A stretch of DNA of 64,000 bases, taken from Streptomyces sp. WMMC940 (GTDB lineage: Bacteria; Actinomycetota; Actinomycetes; Streptomycetales; Streptomycetaceae). The DNA lies in the NCBI RefSeq assembly GCF_027460265.1, contig NZ_JAPZBC010000001.1, positions 1,178,001 through 1,242,000 on the forward strand. Reading direction: 5' to 3'. Below the pieces are notes generated by a model that was not told the DNA's origin, did no database searches, and saw nothing but the letters and a program-made list of their open reading frames with translations. This document shows positions 35,337-44,076 of the stretch, piece by piece; within the stretch, counting starts at the first letter, position 1; each line of letters opens with the position of its first letter. The translations under genes and the position numbers were made by a program.

Positions 35337-36329
35337 TCATCGGGTGCCGTCGGCCGTGAGCTTCTCCAGTGCGGGGACGTCCTTCTCCGTCACCAGAGCG
35401 GGTCCCGTGAGCACCGGCTTGCCGCCGCCGATGACGTTGCCGTTGGTCTTGTTGAGCCACAGTTCGTCGACGGCGAGGTAGCCCTGGAGGTAGGGCTGCT
35501 GGTCGACGGCGAAGCCGACCTCCTTGGCCTTGAGCCGCTTGACGACCTCGGCGTTCAGGTCGAAGGTGTCGATCTCGGCCTCGCTGCCGGCGCTCTCCTT
35601 CGCCTGCACGGAGGCGGCCGCGAACGGGGCCCCCAGGGTGACGACCGCGTCGATGTCCTGCCCGCTCTGCAGCTTCGCCTCGATCGAGGAGGTGGAGGCG
35701 GGCATGTTGGTACCGTCCACGTTGAGGTTCTCGACGGTGCCCGCGAAGGTCTTCCCGACGCCCGCGCAGCGCTCCTCCAGCGAGACGTTGCCCTGCTCGT
35801 GGATGACGCAGACGGCCTTCTTCCTGCCGCGCTTGTTCAGCTCCTCGCCGACGGCCTCGCCGGCGACCGACTCGTCCTGGCCGATGTGGCTGAGCGCGCC
35901 GACCTCCTGGGAGAACCGGCCTCCGGAGTTGATCGTGACGACGGGTATCCCGGCGGCGACCGCCTTCTTGACGACGTCCTTGACCGCCTCGGGTTTGGCG
36001 AGGGTGACGACGAGGCCGTCGACCTTCTGGTCGATGTACGTCTGGACCAGCTGGGCCTGCTCCTTGCCCTCCTTGTTCGCGGCGTACAGGAACTCGACGT
36101 TGTCCTTGGCGGCCGCGTCCTTCGCTCCGCGCTGGACGATGTCCCAGAAGGTGTCGCCCTCGCCGGAGTGGGTCACCATGGCGATCTTCAGCCGCTCGGT
36201 GGTCGCGGGCTTGCCGCCCGTGCCGCCTTCGGCCTTCTCCTCGGAGCCCTTGCCGCCGGAGCTGCTGCATCCGGCCACGGCGAGTGCGAGTGCGGCGAGC
36301 AGGACTGCTGCCGTGCGGGGTGTGCGCAT
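35337..36329 (-). CDS. Sugar-binding lipoprotein of ABC transporter (paralogue A)
   Basis: A 330-residue lipoprotein with lipobox AVAGC (Cys21) and a Gly/Ser/Glu-rich linker before the binding fold. The fold shows MVTHSGEGDTFWDIVQRGAK, VVTLAKPEAV, SHIGQDESVAGEAVG, CAGVGKTFAG and AVDQQPYLQGYLAVDELWL. It is the first gene of a four-gene operon (binding proteins A and B, permease, ATPase), 95 nt ahead of paralogue B. The ligand is not evident; the nearby dehydrogenase suggests a cyclitol or sugar. A promoter with an operator-like palindrome lies about 50-90 nt upstream. Confidence 0.93.
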   Translation of the reverse strand: MRTPRTAAVLLAALALAVAGCSSSGGKGSEEKAEGGTGGKPATTERLKIAMVTHSGEGDTFWDIVQRGAKDAAAKDNVEFLYAANKEGKEQAQLVQTYIDQKVDGLVVTLAKPEAVKDVVKKAVAAGIPVVTINSGGRFSQEVGALSHIGQDESVAGEAVGEELNKRGRKKAVCVIHEQGNVSLEERCAGVGKTFAGTVENLNVDGTNMPASTSSIEAKLQSGQDIDAVVTLGAPFAAASVQAKESAGSEAEIDTFDLNAEVVKRLKAKEVGFAVDQQPYLQGYLAVDELWLNKTNGNVIGGGKPVLTGPALVTEKDVPALEKLTADGTR

Positions 36330-36375
36330 GGTGGGGTCCGCCTTCTCTCCCGGCCGCCCGGTTGCGGCTGGTGAG

Positions 36376-36420
36376 TTTCTACGGGGGCGGCGCCACCCCG
36401 TCAATACTTTGTCCGAACAT
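36376..36420 (-). promoter_or_regulatory. Promoter and GntR-type operator of the ABC transporter operon
   Basis: On the minus strand TTGACG (36404-36399) and TAGAAA (36381-36376) form a promoter with a 17-bp spacer. Four bases before the -35 box lies ATGTTCGGACAA (36420-36409), an imperfect TGT...ACA palindrome. The same GGACAA half-site sits at the same four-base distance from the -35 box of the divergent dehydrogenase gene, matching at 9 of 12 positions. Confidence 0.55.
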
Positions 36421-36597
36421 TCTTACGCGGGGTCGCGGCGGCGGAACGGGCCGGCCGCGCGCGGGTACGTCCGGCCGCGCCGCACGCCGCACCTGCCCGG
36501 CCGGGCGTCTCCGGCGGGGTCCGCCCGTACGGCACGGAACGTGGACGAGGCGCCGGTGCCGGGCGTCGTGACGGGGCGGACGTCGACCGACGCGGCA

Positions 36598-37371
36598 CTA
36601 CGGACGGACGAGGAGCTGGAACTCGAAGGCGTACCGCGAGGCCCGGTAGACGTGCGAGCCGAACTCGACGGCCCGCCCGGTGTCGTCGAACGTCGTCCGC
36701 TGCATCGTCAGCAGCGGGGCGCCGGGCTCCTCGCCGAGCAGCCCGGCCTCGTCGCCGGTGGCGGCGCGCGCCCCGACCGACTGCCGGGCGCTGTGCAGGG
36801 TGATGCCCGCGTTGCGCATCATCCGGTAGAGCCCCGTGGACTCCAACTGCTCGGTGTCCAGCGGCAGCAGTCCCGCCGGCAGATGGTTGCTCAGACGGGC
36901 CATCGGCTCGCCGTGCGCCGAGCGCAGCCGCTCCACCAGGTGGACGTCGCTGCCCTCCGGCACCCCGAGGGCGGCCGCGACCTCGGCGGTCGCCGGTTCG
37001 ACGAGGTTGCGCAGGACCCGGGTGGCGGGCCGCTGCCCCGCCGCCTCCAGGTCGTCGTAGAGACTGCTCAGCTCCAGCGGGCGCCTGACCTGGCTGTGCA
37101 CGACCTGGGTGCCCACGCCCCGGCGGCGCACCAGAAGCCCCTTGTCGACGAGCGACTGGATGGCCTGGCGGACGGTGGGCCGGGACAGGCCGAGCCGGCC
37201 CGCCAGCTCGATCTCGTTGCCGAGGAGGCTGCCGGGCGTGAGGGTGCCGTGCTCAATGGCCGCCTCCAGCTGCTGCGACAGCTGGAAGTACAGCGGGACC
37301 GGGCTGGCGCGGTCCACGCTGAGCTGGAGCGGAGCGGTGGCGTCCGTCGTGTCTCTCGGCTGCTTGGGCAC
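36598..37371 (-). CDS. GntR-family transcriptional regulator (HutC/UTRA type)
   Basis: A 257-residue regulator. The winged helix-turn-helix covers about residues 25-95: PVPLYFQLSQQLEAAIEHG, LGLSRPTVRQAIQSLVDKG and RRRGVGTQVV. A UTRA ligand-binding domain follows, ending YRASRYAFEFQLLV. Such proteins usually repress until a sugar or sugar phosphate binds. GTG at 37371 is the start. It lies between the ABC operon and the divergent dehydrogenase, and matching operator-like sites occur in both target promoters, so it is the obvious local regulator. The gap to the transporter operon (268 nt) holds that operon's promoter. Confidence 0.93.
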   Translation of the reverse strand: MPKQPRDTTDATAPLQLSVDRASPVPLYFQLSQQLEAAIEHGTLTPGSLLGNEIELAGRLGLSRPTVRQAIQSLVDKGLLVRRRGVGTQVVHSQVRRPLELSSLYDDLEAAGQRPATRVLRNLVEPATAEVAAALGVPEGSDVHLVERLRSAHGEPMARLSNHLPAGLLPLDTEQLESTGLYRMMRNAGITLHSARQSVGARAATGDEAGLLGEEPGAPLLTMQRTTFDDTGRAVEFGSHVYRASRYAFEFQLLVRP

Positions 37372-37420
37372 GCTGCGAGGGTAGTCGCAGGGCCTGATGA
37401 CGGGAAGTTGTGTCGTTCGA

Positions 37421-37473
37421 TTGTCAGGACAAATGCTTGACAGGGCCCTTGGGCGGCCTCCAACTTTGGTCCA
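37421..37473 (+). promoter_or_regulatory. Operator and leaderless promoter of the Gfo/Idh/MocA gene
   Basis: TTGTCAGGACAA (37421-37432) is a near-perfect palindrome with TTGTC and GACAA arms. Four bases later TTGACA (37437-37442) and CAACTT (37461-37466) form a promoter with an 18-bp spacer. The expected start of transcription, seven bases on, is the A of the ATG at 37473, and there is no ribosome site, so the message is probably leaderless. Confidence 0.6.
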
Positions 37474-38477
37474 TGCGCATCGGACTCATCGGAACCGGAC
37501 GTATCGGCGCCTTCCACGCGGGCGTCCTCAGCCGTCATCGCGACGTCGGCGCCCTGGTGGTCGCGGACACCGACGCCCAGCGGGCCCGCGAGGTCGCGGC
37601 CCGGATCGACGCCACCGCCGCCCCTTCCGTCGACGAGGTCTTCAAGTGGGGCGTGGACGCCGTCGTCATCGCCTCGGCCACCGCCGCCCACGCCGATCTG
37701 ATCGGCCGGGCCGCACGTGCCGGACTCCCCGCCTTCTGCGAGAAGCCGATAGCGCTGGACCTGCCGGGGACCCTGGAGGCGCTGCGCGAGGTCGACAGCG
37801 CCGGGACCGAACTCCAGCTCGGCTTCATGCGGCGCTTCGACGCCGGGTACGCCAAGGCCCGTGAGCTGGTGCGCTCCGGCCGGCTCGGCCGGCTGCACAC
37901 GGTACGGGCCGTCACGGCGGACCCGGCCCCGCCGCCCGCCGCGTACCTGCCGCTGTCGGGCGGGCTCTACCGGGACTGCCTCGTCCACGACTTCGACATC
38001 CTGCGCTGGATCACCGGACGGGAGGTCGTCGAGGTGTACGCCACCGGCTCCGACGCGGGGCACGCGATGTTCCGCGAGGCGGGCGACGTCGACACCGCGG
38101 CGGCCGTGCTGACGCTCGACGACGGAACGCTGGCGTCGGCCACGGCCACGCGCTGCAACGGCGCCGGCTACGACGTCCGCATGGAGCTGTGCGGCGAGGA
38201 CGACACGGTCGCCGTCGGCCTGGACGACCGTACGCCGATCACCTCCACCGAGCCCCAGGGACCGCCGCCCGCCGACAAGCCGTGGCCCGGCTTCCTGGAG
38301 CGCTTCGCCCCCGCCTACGAGGCCGAACTGGACGCCTTCGTCCGGGTCGCGACCGGCGAGCTGGACAACCCGTGCGACGGCCGGGAGGCGCTGGAGGCAC
38401 TGCGCGTCGCCGAGGCGTGCGAGCTGTCCCGGCGGGAGCACCGCCCGGTGCGCCTGGAGGAGATCCCGGGGTTGTGA
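37473..38477 (+). CDS. Gfo/Idh/MocA oxidoreductase, inositol 2-dehydrogenase-like
   Basis: A 334-residue NAD(P)-dependent dehydrogenase. The Rossmann start is IGLIGTGRIGAFHAG. The catalytic lysine lies in FCEKPIALD near residue 92, followed by GFMRRFDAGYAKA. The C-terminal half has YRDCLVHDFDILRWITGRE with the HD pair seen in cyclitol dehydrogenases. The family oxidises myo-inositol, scyllo-inositol or related sugars at one carbon. ATG at 37473 is adopted because MRIGLIG is the natural N-terminus. It is divergent from GntR and is probably induced by the same ligand as the transporter. A strong hairpin follows its stop. Confidence 0.9.
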   Translation: MRIGLIGTGRIGAFHAGVLSRHRDVGALVVADTDAQRAREVAARIDATAAPSVDEVFKWGVDAVVIASATAAHADLIGRAARAGLPAFCEKPIALDLPGTLEALREVDSAGTELQLGFMRRFDAGYAKARELVRSGRLGRLHTVRAVTADPAPPPAAYLPLSGGLYRDCLVHDFDILRWITGREVVEVYATGSDAGHAMFREAGDVDTAAAVLTLDDGTLASATATRCNGAGYDVRMELCGEDDTVAVGLDDRTPITSTEPQGPPPADKPWPGFLERFAPAYEAELDAFVRVATGELDNPCDGREALEALRVAEACELSRREHRPVRLEEIPGL

Positions 38478-38484
38478 GCGCATC

Positions 38485-38525
38485 TGCGCCGGCTGCCCGT
38501 CGCCGGACGACGGGCAGCCGGCGCA
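38485..38525 (+). terminator. Strong hairpin after the Gfo/Idh/MocA gene
   Basis: A perfect 18-bp stem (left arm TGCGCCGGCTGCCCGTCG at 38485-38502, right arm 38508-38525) around the 5-nt loop CCGGA, starting 8 nt after the stop. There is no U-tract. It is the longest perfect hairpin I noticed in the window. The remaining 205 nt to the TetR stop hold nothing recognisable. Confidence 0.85.
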
Positions 38526-38730
38526 CACCTCGGATCAGCAGGCCGGGGAGCCGGTCGAGGCCTCCCGCCGGGCCGGCGGAGCGCCCAGGCAGTGGTGGAT
38601 GCCGTGACCGGAGGCGAGACGGCCCGGGCCGCCCGCCGTCGCGGTGCGGCGGACGCCGAAGCGGTCGGACCCGGGGAAGCGGGCGGGATCCCGGTCCGGG
38701 GCCGCGGGCCGGACCAGGACGCGGGTGCCC

Positions 38731-39426
38731 TCACACGAGGCGCGACGCCGCGCTCGCGATCAGCATGTCCAGCGCCGCCGGATACGCGCTGACGTTCATC
38801 TCGGCGACGAGATACCGCGCCGCCGGGGCGATGTGCGGGTGCGTCTCCGCGGGCAGCCGCGCGTACGTGGCCTGCCACACCGCCTCGTCCGCCCGGCGCG
38901 CCGCCTCCGGGAGGGCGAGTGCCGCCGCGTCCAGCGCGGCGAAGGCGAGCGTCTGGTCGATGAAGCAGTGGTAGATCCGGACGGCCTCGGGCACCGGGAA
39001 GCCCGCGCGGTGCAGCACGCCGAGGACGGCCTCGTCCGCGGCGATCTCGTGAGCCCGCCCCGAGACGCGGCTGGCCGTGAGCACCGCCGCCTGCGGATGG
39101 GCCAGGTACGCGGCATGGATGCGCAGCCCCAGCTCACGCAGGTCCGCGGCCCAGTCGTCGGTGGCGCTCCAACCCCTGAGCGCCCGGCCGATCAGCTCGT
39201 CGCCGACGGCGAGGGTCAGTTCGTCCATGCCGCGGAAGTAGCGGTACAGGGTGCTCGGGTCGGCGCCGAGCGCCGCGCCGAGCCGGCGAGCGGTGAGCCC
39301 CTCGCCGCCGTGCTCGCGCAGCATCCGCAGCGCCGTCGTCACGATCAGCTGCTCCGAAAGGACCACACCGGTCTTCGTGGGGCGACGGCGCCTGCGCGCC
39401 CCTTCCGGAACCACTTTCTTCGGCAA
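38731..39426 (-). CDS. TetR-family regulator
   Basis: A 231-residue repressor. A basic lead (ARRRRRPTK) precedes the helix-turn-helix GLTARRLGAALGADPSTLYR, near residues 44-63. The ligand domain follows and ends AALDMLIASAASRLV. The TTG start at 39426 has GGAAGGGG 7 nt upstream. It is divergent from the saccharopine-dehydrogenase-like gene with 137 nt between them, so that gene is the likeliest target. That space contains TTGACG at 39492, a possible -35 box for the rightward gene; I found no clean palindrome. Confidence 0.9.
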   Translation of the reverse strand: MPKKVVPEGARRRRRPTKTGVVLSEQLIVTTALRMLREHGGEGLTARRLGAALGADPSTLYRYFRGMDELTLAVGDELIGRALRGWSATDDWAADLRELGLRIHAAYLAHPQAAVLTASRVSGRAHEIAADEAVLGVLHRAGFPVPEAVRIYHCFIDQTLAFAALDAAALALPEAARRADEAVWQATYARLPAETHPHIAPAARYLVAEMNVSAYPAALDMLIASAASRLV

Positions 39427-39563
39427 CGCACTGCCCCTTCCGCGCGGTTGGCGCCCGCAGGCCCGGACCGGGGCGCTTATGCCAACGCCATTGACGCTAT
39501 CAGGGGGCGGTGAGTTTCATCAGGGCCCGGAAGAGTCCTGGTGAAGAGGGAAAGGAAGAGGTC

Positions 39564-40829
39564 ATGCGCATCTTGCTGGTCGGCGCCGGCGGAGTGGGGA
39601 CAGCAGTCACCCGGATCGCCGCTCGCCGCGATTTCTTCGAGCACATGGTCGTCGCGGACTACGACGAGGCCCGGGCCCGGGCCGCCGTGGCCGGTGTCCC
39701 ACGGGCGGGCCGTGGGGCCTCGGCCGGGACGGGCGACGGCGCCGAGGCCGCCGACGGCCGGTTCACGGCCGCCCGGATCGACGCCTCGGACGAGGCCGCC
39801 GTCAGGGAGCTCCTGGAGCGGGAGCGCTGCGACGTGCTGCTCAACGCGACGGACCCCCGGTTCGTGATGCCGCTGTTCCGGGCCTCGCTCGCCGCGGGCG
39901 CGAACTACCTCGACATGGCGATGTCCCTGTCGCGGCCGCATCCGCAGCGACCGTACGAGGAGTGCGGCGTGAAGCTCGGCGACGAGCAGTTCTCCCTGGG
40001 CGAGGACTGGTCGGCGTCCGGCCGGCTCGCCCTCGTCGGCATGGGGGTGGAGCCCGGACTGTCGGACGTCTTCGCCCGGCACGCGGCGGATGAGCTCTTC
40101 GACTCGATCGAGGAGATCGGCGTCCGGGACGGCGCGAACCTCACGGTGGACGGCTACGACTTCGCGCCCTCGTTCAGCATCTGGACCACGATCGAGGAAT
40201 GCCTGAACCCCCCGGTGGTCTTCGAGACCGGTCGCGGATGGTTCACCACACCGCCGTTCAGCGAGCCGGAGGTGTTCGACTTCCCCGAGGGGATCGGCCC
40301 GGTGGAGTGCGTGAACGTGGAGCACGAGGAGGTGCTGCTCATTCCGCGCTGGGTCGACGCCGACCGCGTCACGTTCAAGTACGGCCTCGGCTCCGACTTC
40401 ATCAACACCCTGCGGGTCCTGCACCAGATCGGCCTGGACCGTACGGAACAGGTCGCCGTGCGCAGCGCCGGCGGCCCGGTGCAGGTGTCGCCGCGTGACG
40501 TCGTCGCGGCCTGTCTGCCCGACCCGGCCACGCTCGGCGACCGGATGCGGGGCAAGACGTGCGCGGGTACGTGGGTGAAGGGCGTCAAGGACGGGCGGCC
40601 GCGCGAGGTGTACCTGTACCACGTCGTCGACAACGAGTGGTCGATGAAGGAGTACGGCAGCCAGGCCGTGGTGTGGCAGACGGCGGTCAACCCGGTCGTC
40701 GCCCTGGAACTGCTGGCGACGGGTGCGTGGTCCGGAACGGGCATCCTGGGCCCCGAGGCCTTCGAGGCGCGCCCCTTCCTGGATCTGCTGGAGGACTACG
40801 GCTCTCCCTGGGGCATGCGCGAGCAGTGA
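39564..40829 (+). CDS. Saccharopine dehydrogenase-like oxidoreductase
   Basis: A 421-residue enzyme with an N-terminal Rossmann motif (ILLVGAGGVGTAVTRIA) and, near residue 90, LLNATDPRFVMPLF. ANYLDMAMSLSRPHP, GMGVEPGLSDVFARHAADEL and the C-terminal YGSQAVVWQTAVNPVVALEL are typical of saccharopine dehydrogenase/carboxynorspermidine synthase relatives. A low-complexity Gly/Ala insert (about residues 50-65) is a local oddity. It probably makes or breaks a secondary-amine link between an amino acid and a keto acid or aldehyde. ATG at 39564 follows AAGGAAGAGG. Divergent TetR suggests inducible expression. Confidence 0.88.
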   Translation: MRILLVGAGGVGTAVTRIAARRDFFEHMVVADYDEARARAAVAGVPRAGRGASAGTGDGAEAADGRFTAARIDASDEAAVRELLERERCDVLLNATDPRFVMPLFRASLAAGANYLDMAMSLSRPHPQRPYEECGVKLGDEQFSLGEDWSASGRLALVGMGVEPGLSDVFARHAADELFDSIEEIGVRDGANLTVDGYDFAPSFSIWTTIEECLNPPVVFETGRGWFTTPPFSEPEVFDFPEGIGPVECVNVEHEEVLLIPRWVDADRVTFKYGLGSDFINTLRVLHQIGLDRTEQVAVRSAGGPVQVSPRDVVAACLPDPATLGDRMRGKTCAGTWVKGVKDGRPREVYLYHVVDNEWSMKEYGSQAVVWQTAVNPVVALELLATGAWSGTGILGPEAFEARPFLDLLEDYGSPWGMREQ

Positions 40830-40896
40830 CCGGCGTCGCGGGCGGCGGGAGAGCGGCGCGGCCGGGCCACGGGGCACCGGTCGCGCCGCCTCCGGC

Positions 40897-41778
40897 TCAG
40901 GCGAGCACCTTCAGCGCGCCCGGCTGCACCCGCACCGTCACCGGCAGCGTCGCGTCGACCTCGCCGTCAGCGCCGTACGGGAGGCTGCGGTCGGCCTCGA
41001 TGCGGATCTCCCTGCCGCGCAGGACCTCCACCTCGGGGCGCTCCAGGTGCGCGCCCGTCTTGAGCTCGTTCATCATCGCGAAGAACAGCCGCTTGGGCGC
41101 GTGCCGGATGACGACGACGTCGAGCACGCCGTCGTCGAGGCTGGCCCCGGGGGCGATGTTGCGGCCGAAGCCGTAGTAGCCGGAGTTGGCCGCGACGACG
41201 GTGTAGCCGCGCAGCTCGTGGAGCGAACCGTCCACGGTGATGCGGTACTCGGCCGGCCGCCACGCGGCCACGGCCCGCAGCCCGCCCGCGTAGTAGGAGG
41301 CCGCTCCGCGCAGCAGCCTCGACGTGTTGGCGTGCCGGTTGGCGACGGCGTCGACACCCGCGTAGACGCTGCCGAGGACGGACACCCCGGCGTGGACGGA
41401 CGACTCGACCCGGATGGTGTCGACCGCCCGCGGTGATCCCGCGAGCAGTACGGCGGCGAGGGCGGCGGCGTCGGTGGGCAGGCCCAGCGCCCGGGCGAAG
41501 TCGTTGCCGCGCCCGGCGGGTACGAGGCCGAGGACCGTGTCGGTGCCGCTGAGCGCGCCTCCGACGCCGCCCGCCATCCCGTCGCCGCCGACGGCGAGCA
41601 CGATGTGCCCCTTGCGTCCGGCTTCCCGCGCCAGCTCCTGGGCGTGTTCCAGGTCGCGGCTGTACCGGGTGTCGAGCCCGGCTCCGGCCTCCCTCAGCAG
41701 GCGGGCCAGCGGGAGCAGGGCCGCCGTACCGCTGGAGCCGCCCGCGGTGGGGTTGACGACGGCGGTGAACTGTCGCAT
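40897..41778 (-). CDS. Diacylglycerol kinase-family lipid kinase
   Basis: A 293-residue lipid kinase of the DagK/YegS family. It shows the phosphate-binding VNPTAGG at residues 8-14, the catalytic GGDGMAGGVGGAL near residue 62 and PAGRGNDFARALGLP. The C-terminal beta-sandwich holds NIAPGASLDDGVLDVVVIRH. It phosphorylates a lipid alcohol such as diacylglycerol, ceramide-like or alkylglycerol with ATP. ATG at 41778 has AAAGG 7 nt upstream. It is downstream of the AGPS-like flavoenzyme on the same strand (29-nt gap), so the two probably share a transcript. Confidence 0.92.
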   Translation of the reverse strand: MRQFTAVVNPTAGGSSGTAALLPLARLLREAGAGLDTRYSRDLEHAQELAREAGRKGHIVLAVGGDGMAGGVGGALSGTDTVLGLVPAGRGNDFARALGLPTDAAALAAVLLAGSPRAVDTIRVESSVHAGVSVLGSVYAGVDAVANRHANTSRLLRGAASYYAGGLRAVAAWRPAEYRITVDGSLHELRGYTVVAANSGYYGFGRNIAPGASLDDGVLDVVVIRHAPKRLFFAMMNELKTGAHLERPEVEVLRGREIRIEADRSLPYGADGEVDATLPVTVRVQPGALKVLA

Positions 41779-41807
41779 GGATGCGCCTTTCGGAAGGCAG
41801 GGGCCGG

Positions 41808-43403
41808 TCAGCGGACGGGGATGAGCACACCGGGGTTGAGGATCCCGGAGGGGTCGAGCTCGGCCTTGACGGCCTGCAGCACGCGGACGCCGACGGGGCC
41901 GACCTCCCGGGTGAACCAGTCGCGGTGGTCGGTGCCGACGCCGTGATGATGGCTGATGGTGCCGCCTGCCGCCAGGATCGCGTCGTTGGCCGCCCGCTTC
42001 ACCGGCGCCCAGTGGGCGACGGGGTCCTCGCCCTGGGCGGAGACGACGGTGAAGTAGAGCGAGGCGCCGTTCTCGTACACGTGCGAGATGTGGCACATGA
42101 CCAGCGGTGGGGTGCCCGCCTCGGTGAGCGCGGCGGTGAGTGCCTGGCGCACCGCGTCGTAGAGACCGGGCAGGGCCGACCAGAAGGCGGCGGTCTCCAG
42201 GGTCTCGGCGAAGGCGCCGGCGTCGAGGAGCGCGTCGCGCAGGTACGGCGCGTCGTAGCGGCCGTGGGCCCAGCGCTCGCCCGGCTCCTCGCCGACGAAC
42301 TCGCCGCCGCAGGCGAGAAGGACCTCGCGGGCACGGGCGCGCCGGTCGGCGGTGTCCTCGGCGGTGCCCTCGTAACCGGCGATCGCCATGCACCCGGTGG
42401 CCTGCGGGGCGCCCTCCCCGCCGATCCGGTCGGGCTGGGCGAGTCCGATGAAGGACTCCGTCTCGTCGGACAGCCGGAGCACGGTCGGGCGGGGGCCGTC
42501 CTGGGCGAGCCTGCGGAGCGCGGCGGCGCCTGCCTCGAAGGAGGCGAAACGCCAGCCCTCGTAGACCCGGGTCTGCGGGAGGGGGCGGATCCGGACGGTG
42601 ACCGAGGTGATCACGCCGAGCGCGCCCTCGGAGCCGAGGACCAGCTGGCGCAGGTCCGGGCCGGCCGCCGAGCGGGGGGCGCGGCCGGCCTCCAGGGTGC
42701 CCTCGGGGGTGGCGACGGTGACGCCGAGGACCATCTCGTCGAAGCGCCCGTAGCCGGCCGAGGCCTGGCCGCTGGAGCGGGCGGCGGCGAACCCGCCGAT
42801 CGAGGCCCACTCGTAGGACTGGGGGAAGTGGCCCAGGGTGAAGCCCCGTTCGTTGAGCAGGGCCTCGGCGTGCGGCGCGCGCAGTCCGGGCTGGAGCACG
42901 GCGGTGCGGGAGACCTCGTCGAGGGCGAGGAGTCCGTCGAGTCGGCGCAGGTCCAGGGCGACGAATCCCTGCTCGGCCTCGGGGGCGAGACCGCCGACGA
43001 CGGAGGTGCCGCCGCCGAACGGCACGACGGCCAGGCCGTGTCCGGCGCAGGCCCGCAGCACGGCCAGCACCTCGTCGTGGCTCGCGGGGAGCACGACGGC
43101 CGCTGGGAGGTCGTCGACCTCGCCGGCGCGGATGCGCAGGAGGTCCGGGGTGGACTTGCCGCGCGTGTGGCGGATCCGGGTCTCCGCGTCGGTGCGTACG
43201 TGCGCGGTGTCACCGACGGCGGCGGTGAGCGCGTCGCGGGCGGCTCCGGTCAGCGCGGAATCGGGGACGGGGATGTCGCCGAGGTCCGCGGGGCCGCTCT
43301 CGCGGGGGGTGACGCCGAGCAGATCGCGCAGCAGACCGATCACCGAGTCGGGCAGCGGGGCCGCCTTGGCCGGGTCGCCCCAGCCGCTCCACAACATGTC
43401 CAC
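41808..43403 (-). CDS. FAD-binding oxidase, alkylglycerone-phosphate synthase-like
   Basis: A 531-residue flavoenzyme of the VAO/PCMH fold, close to AGPS, which exchanges the acyl chain of acyl-DHAP for a fatty alcohol and so creates the ether bond. Signs are the N-terminal WSGWGDP, the FAD loop VVPFGGGTSVVGG near residue 125, SYEWASIGGFAAARSSGQAS and the active-site triple histidine in GTISHHHGVG near residue 487, matching the eukaryotic motif. GTG at 43403 has AAGGA 8 nt upstream; ATG two codons later is the alternative. It is divergent from TetR-glpD. Related D-lactate or glycolate oxidases share the fold, but the HHH segment and W.GWG start favour AGPS. Confidence 0.88.
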   Translation of the reverse strand: MDMLWSGWGDPAKAAPLPDSVIGLLRDLLGVTPRESGPADLGDIPVPDSALTGAARDALTAAVGDTAHVRTDAETRIRHTRGKSTPDLLRIRAGEVDDLPAAVVLPASHDEVLAVLRACAGHGLAVVPFGGGTSVVGGLAPEAEQGFVALDLRRLDGLLALDEVSRTAVLQPGLRAPHAEALLNERGFTLGHFPQSYEWASIGGFAAARSSGQASAGYGRFDEMVLGVTVATPEGTLEAGRAPRSAAGPDLRQLVLGSEGALGVITSVTVRIRPLPQTRVYEGWRFASFEAGAAALRRLAQDGPRPTVLRLSDETESFIGLAQPDRIGGEGAPQATGCMAIAGYEGTAEDTADRRARAREVLLACGGEFVGEEPGERWAHGRYDAPYLRDALLDAGAFAETLETAAFWSALPGLYDAVRQALTAALTEAGTPPLVMCHISHVYENGASLYFTVVSAQGEDPVAHWAPVKRAANDAILAAGGTISHHHGVGTDHRDWFTREVGPVGVRVLQAVKAELDPSGILNPGVLIPVR

Positions 43404-43462
43404 TTCGCCTGTCCTTCACCGTCGGTTTCGCGGGGCGCGGTGCCGCGCGGCCTGCACTGGCA

Positions 43463-43476
43463 TTACACTGTGACAG
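43463..43476 (+). promoter_or_regulatory. -10 box and operator-like site of the TetR-glpD operon
   Basis: TACACT at 43464-43469 lies seven bases before ATG 43477 with no ribosome site, so the message is probably leaderless. The same bases form TTACACTGTGACA, with a CAC-T-GTG symmetric core over the -10 and start point, a good place for autoregulation. The space between the divergent starts is only 73 nt. Confidence 0.45.
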
Positions 43477-44076
43477 ATGACGCCTATTCGTCACAACCAT
43501 GCGGACGGAGATGCCGTGCTCGACGCGGCACGAGACTGCGTCCTCGCCGTCGGCGTACGCCGGACCACCCTGACCGACGTGGCCCGGCGCGCCGGTGTGT
43601 CACGCATGACCCTGTACCGCCGCTGGCCGGACGTGCGGACCCTCGTCGGTGATCTGATGACCCGGGAATGGATCGCGCTCGCCGTGGGCGCCATGCCCCC
43701 GGCCGACCCTGACCGCCCGACCCGGACCCGGCTGGTCGACGGACTCGTCGGCGGGGTCGCGGCCTTCCGGTCGCACCCGCTGTTCCACAAGATCGTCGAC
43801 GTCGATCCGGAACTGCTGCTGCCGTATGTGCTCGACCGCCGCGGCGCCAGCCAGGACGCGCTCCTCGGGCTGATCACCGGCGCCCTCGCGGAGGGCCACG
43901 CCGACGGCTCCGTCCGGCAGCTGCACCCCGACCTGCAGGCCCGGTCGCTGCTGCTGGTCGCGCAGTCCTTCGCCATGTCGCTGCGCACGATGACCGAACC
44001 GGACGACCCCGAGCTCACCGACGCGGCCTTCCTCGAAGAGCTGCGGACCCTTCTGGAGAGGACCCTCACGCCATGA
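43477..44076 (+). CDS. TetR-family regulator
   Basis: A 199-residue repressor. The helix-turn-helix is TTLTDVARRAGVSRMTLYRR, about residues 30-49. The ligand domain contains FHKIVDVDPELLLPYVLDR. It is the first gene of an operon with glpD, whose ATG overlaps its stop (ATGA at 44073-44076), and is divergent from the AGPS-like/lipid kinase pair. It probably controls both units, perhaps in response to a lipid or glycerol derivative; the ligand is not evident. Confidence 0.93.
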   Translation: MTPIRHNHADGDAVLDAARDCVLAVGVRRTTLTDVARRAGVSRMTLYRRWPDVRTLVGDLMTREWIALAVGAMPPADPDRPTRTRLVDGLVGGVAAFRSHPLFHKIVDVDPELLLPYVLDRRGASQDALLGLITGALAEGHADGSVRQLHPDLQARSLLLVAQSFAMSLRTMTEPDDPELTDAAFLEELRTLLERTLTP

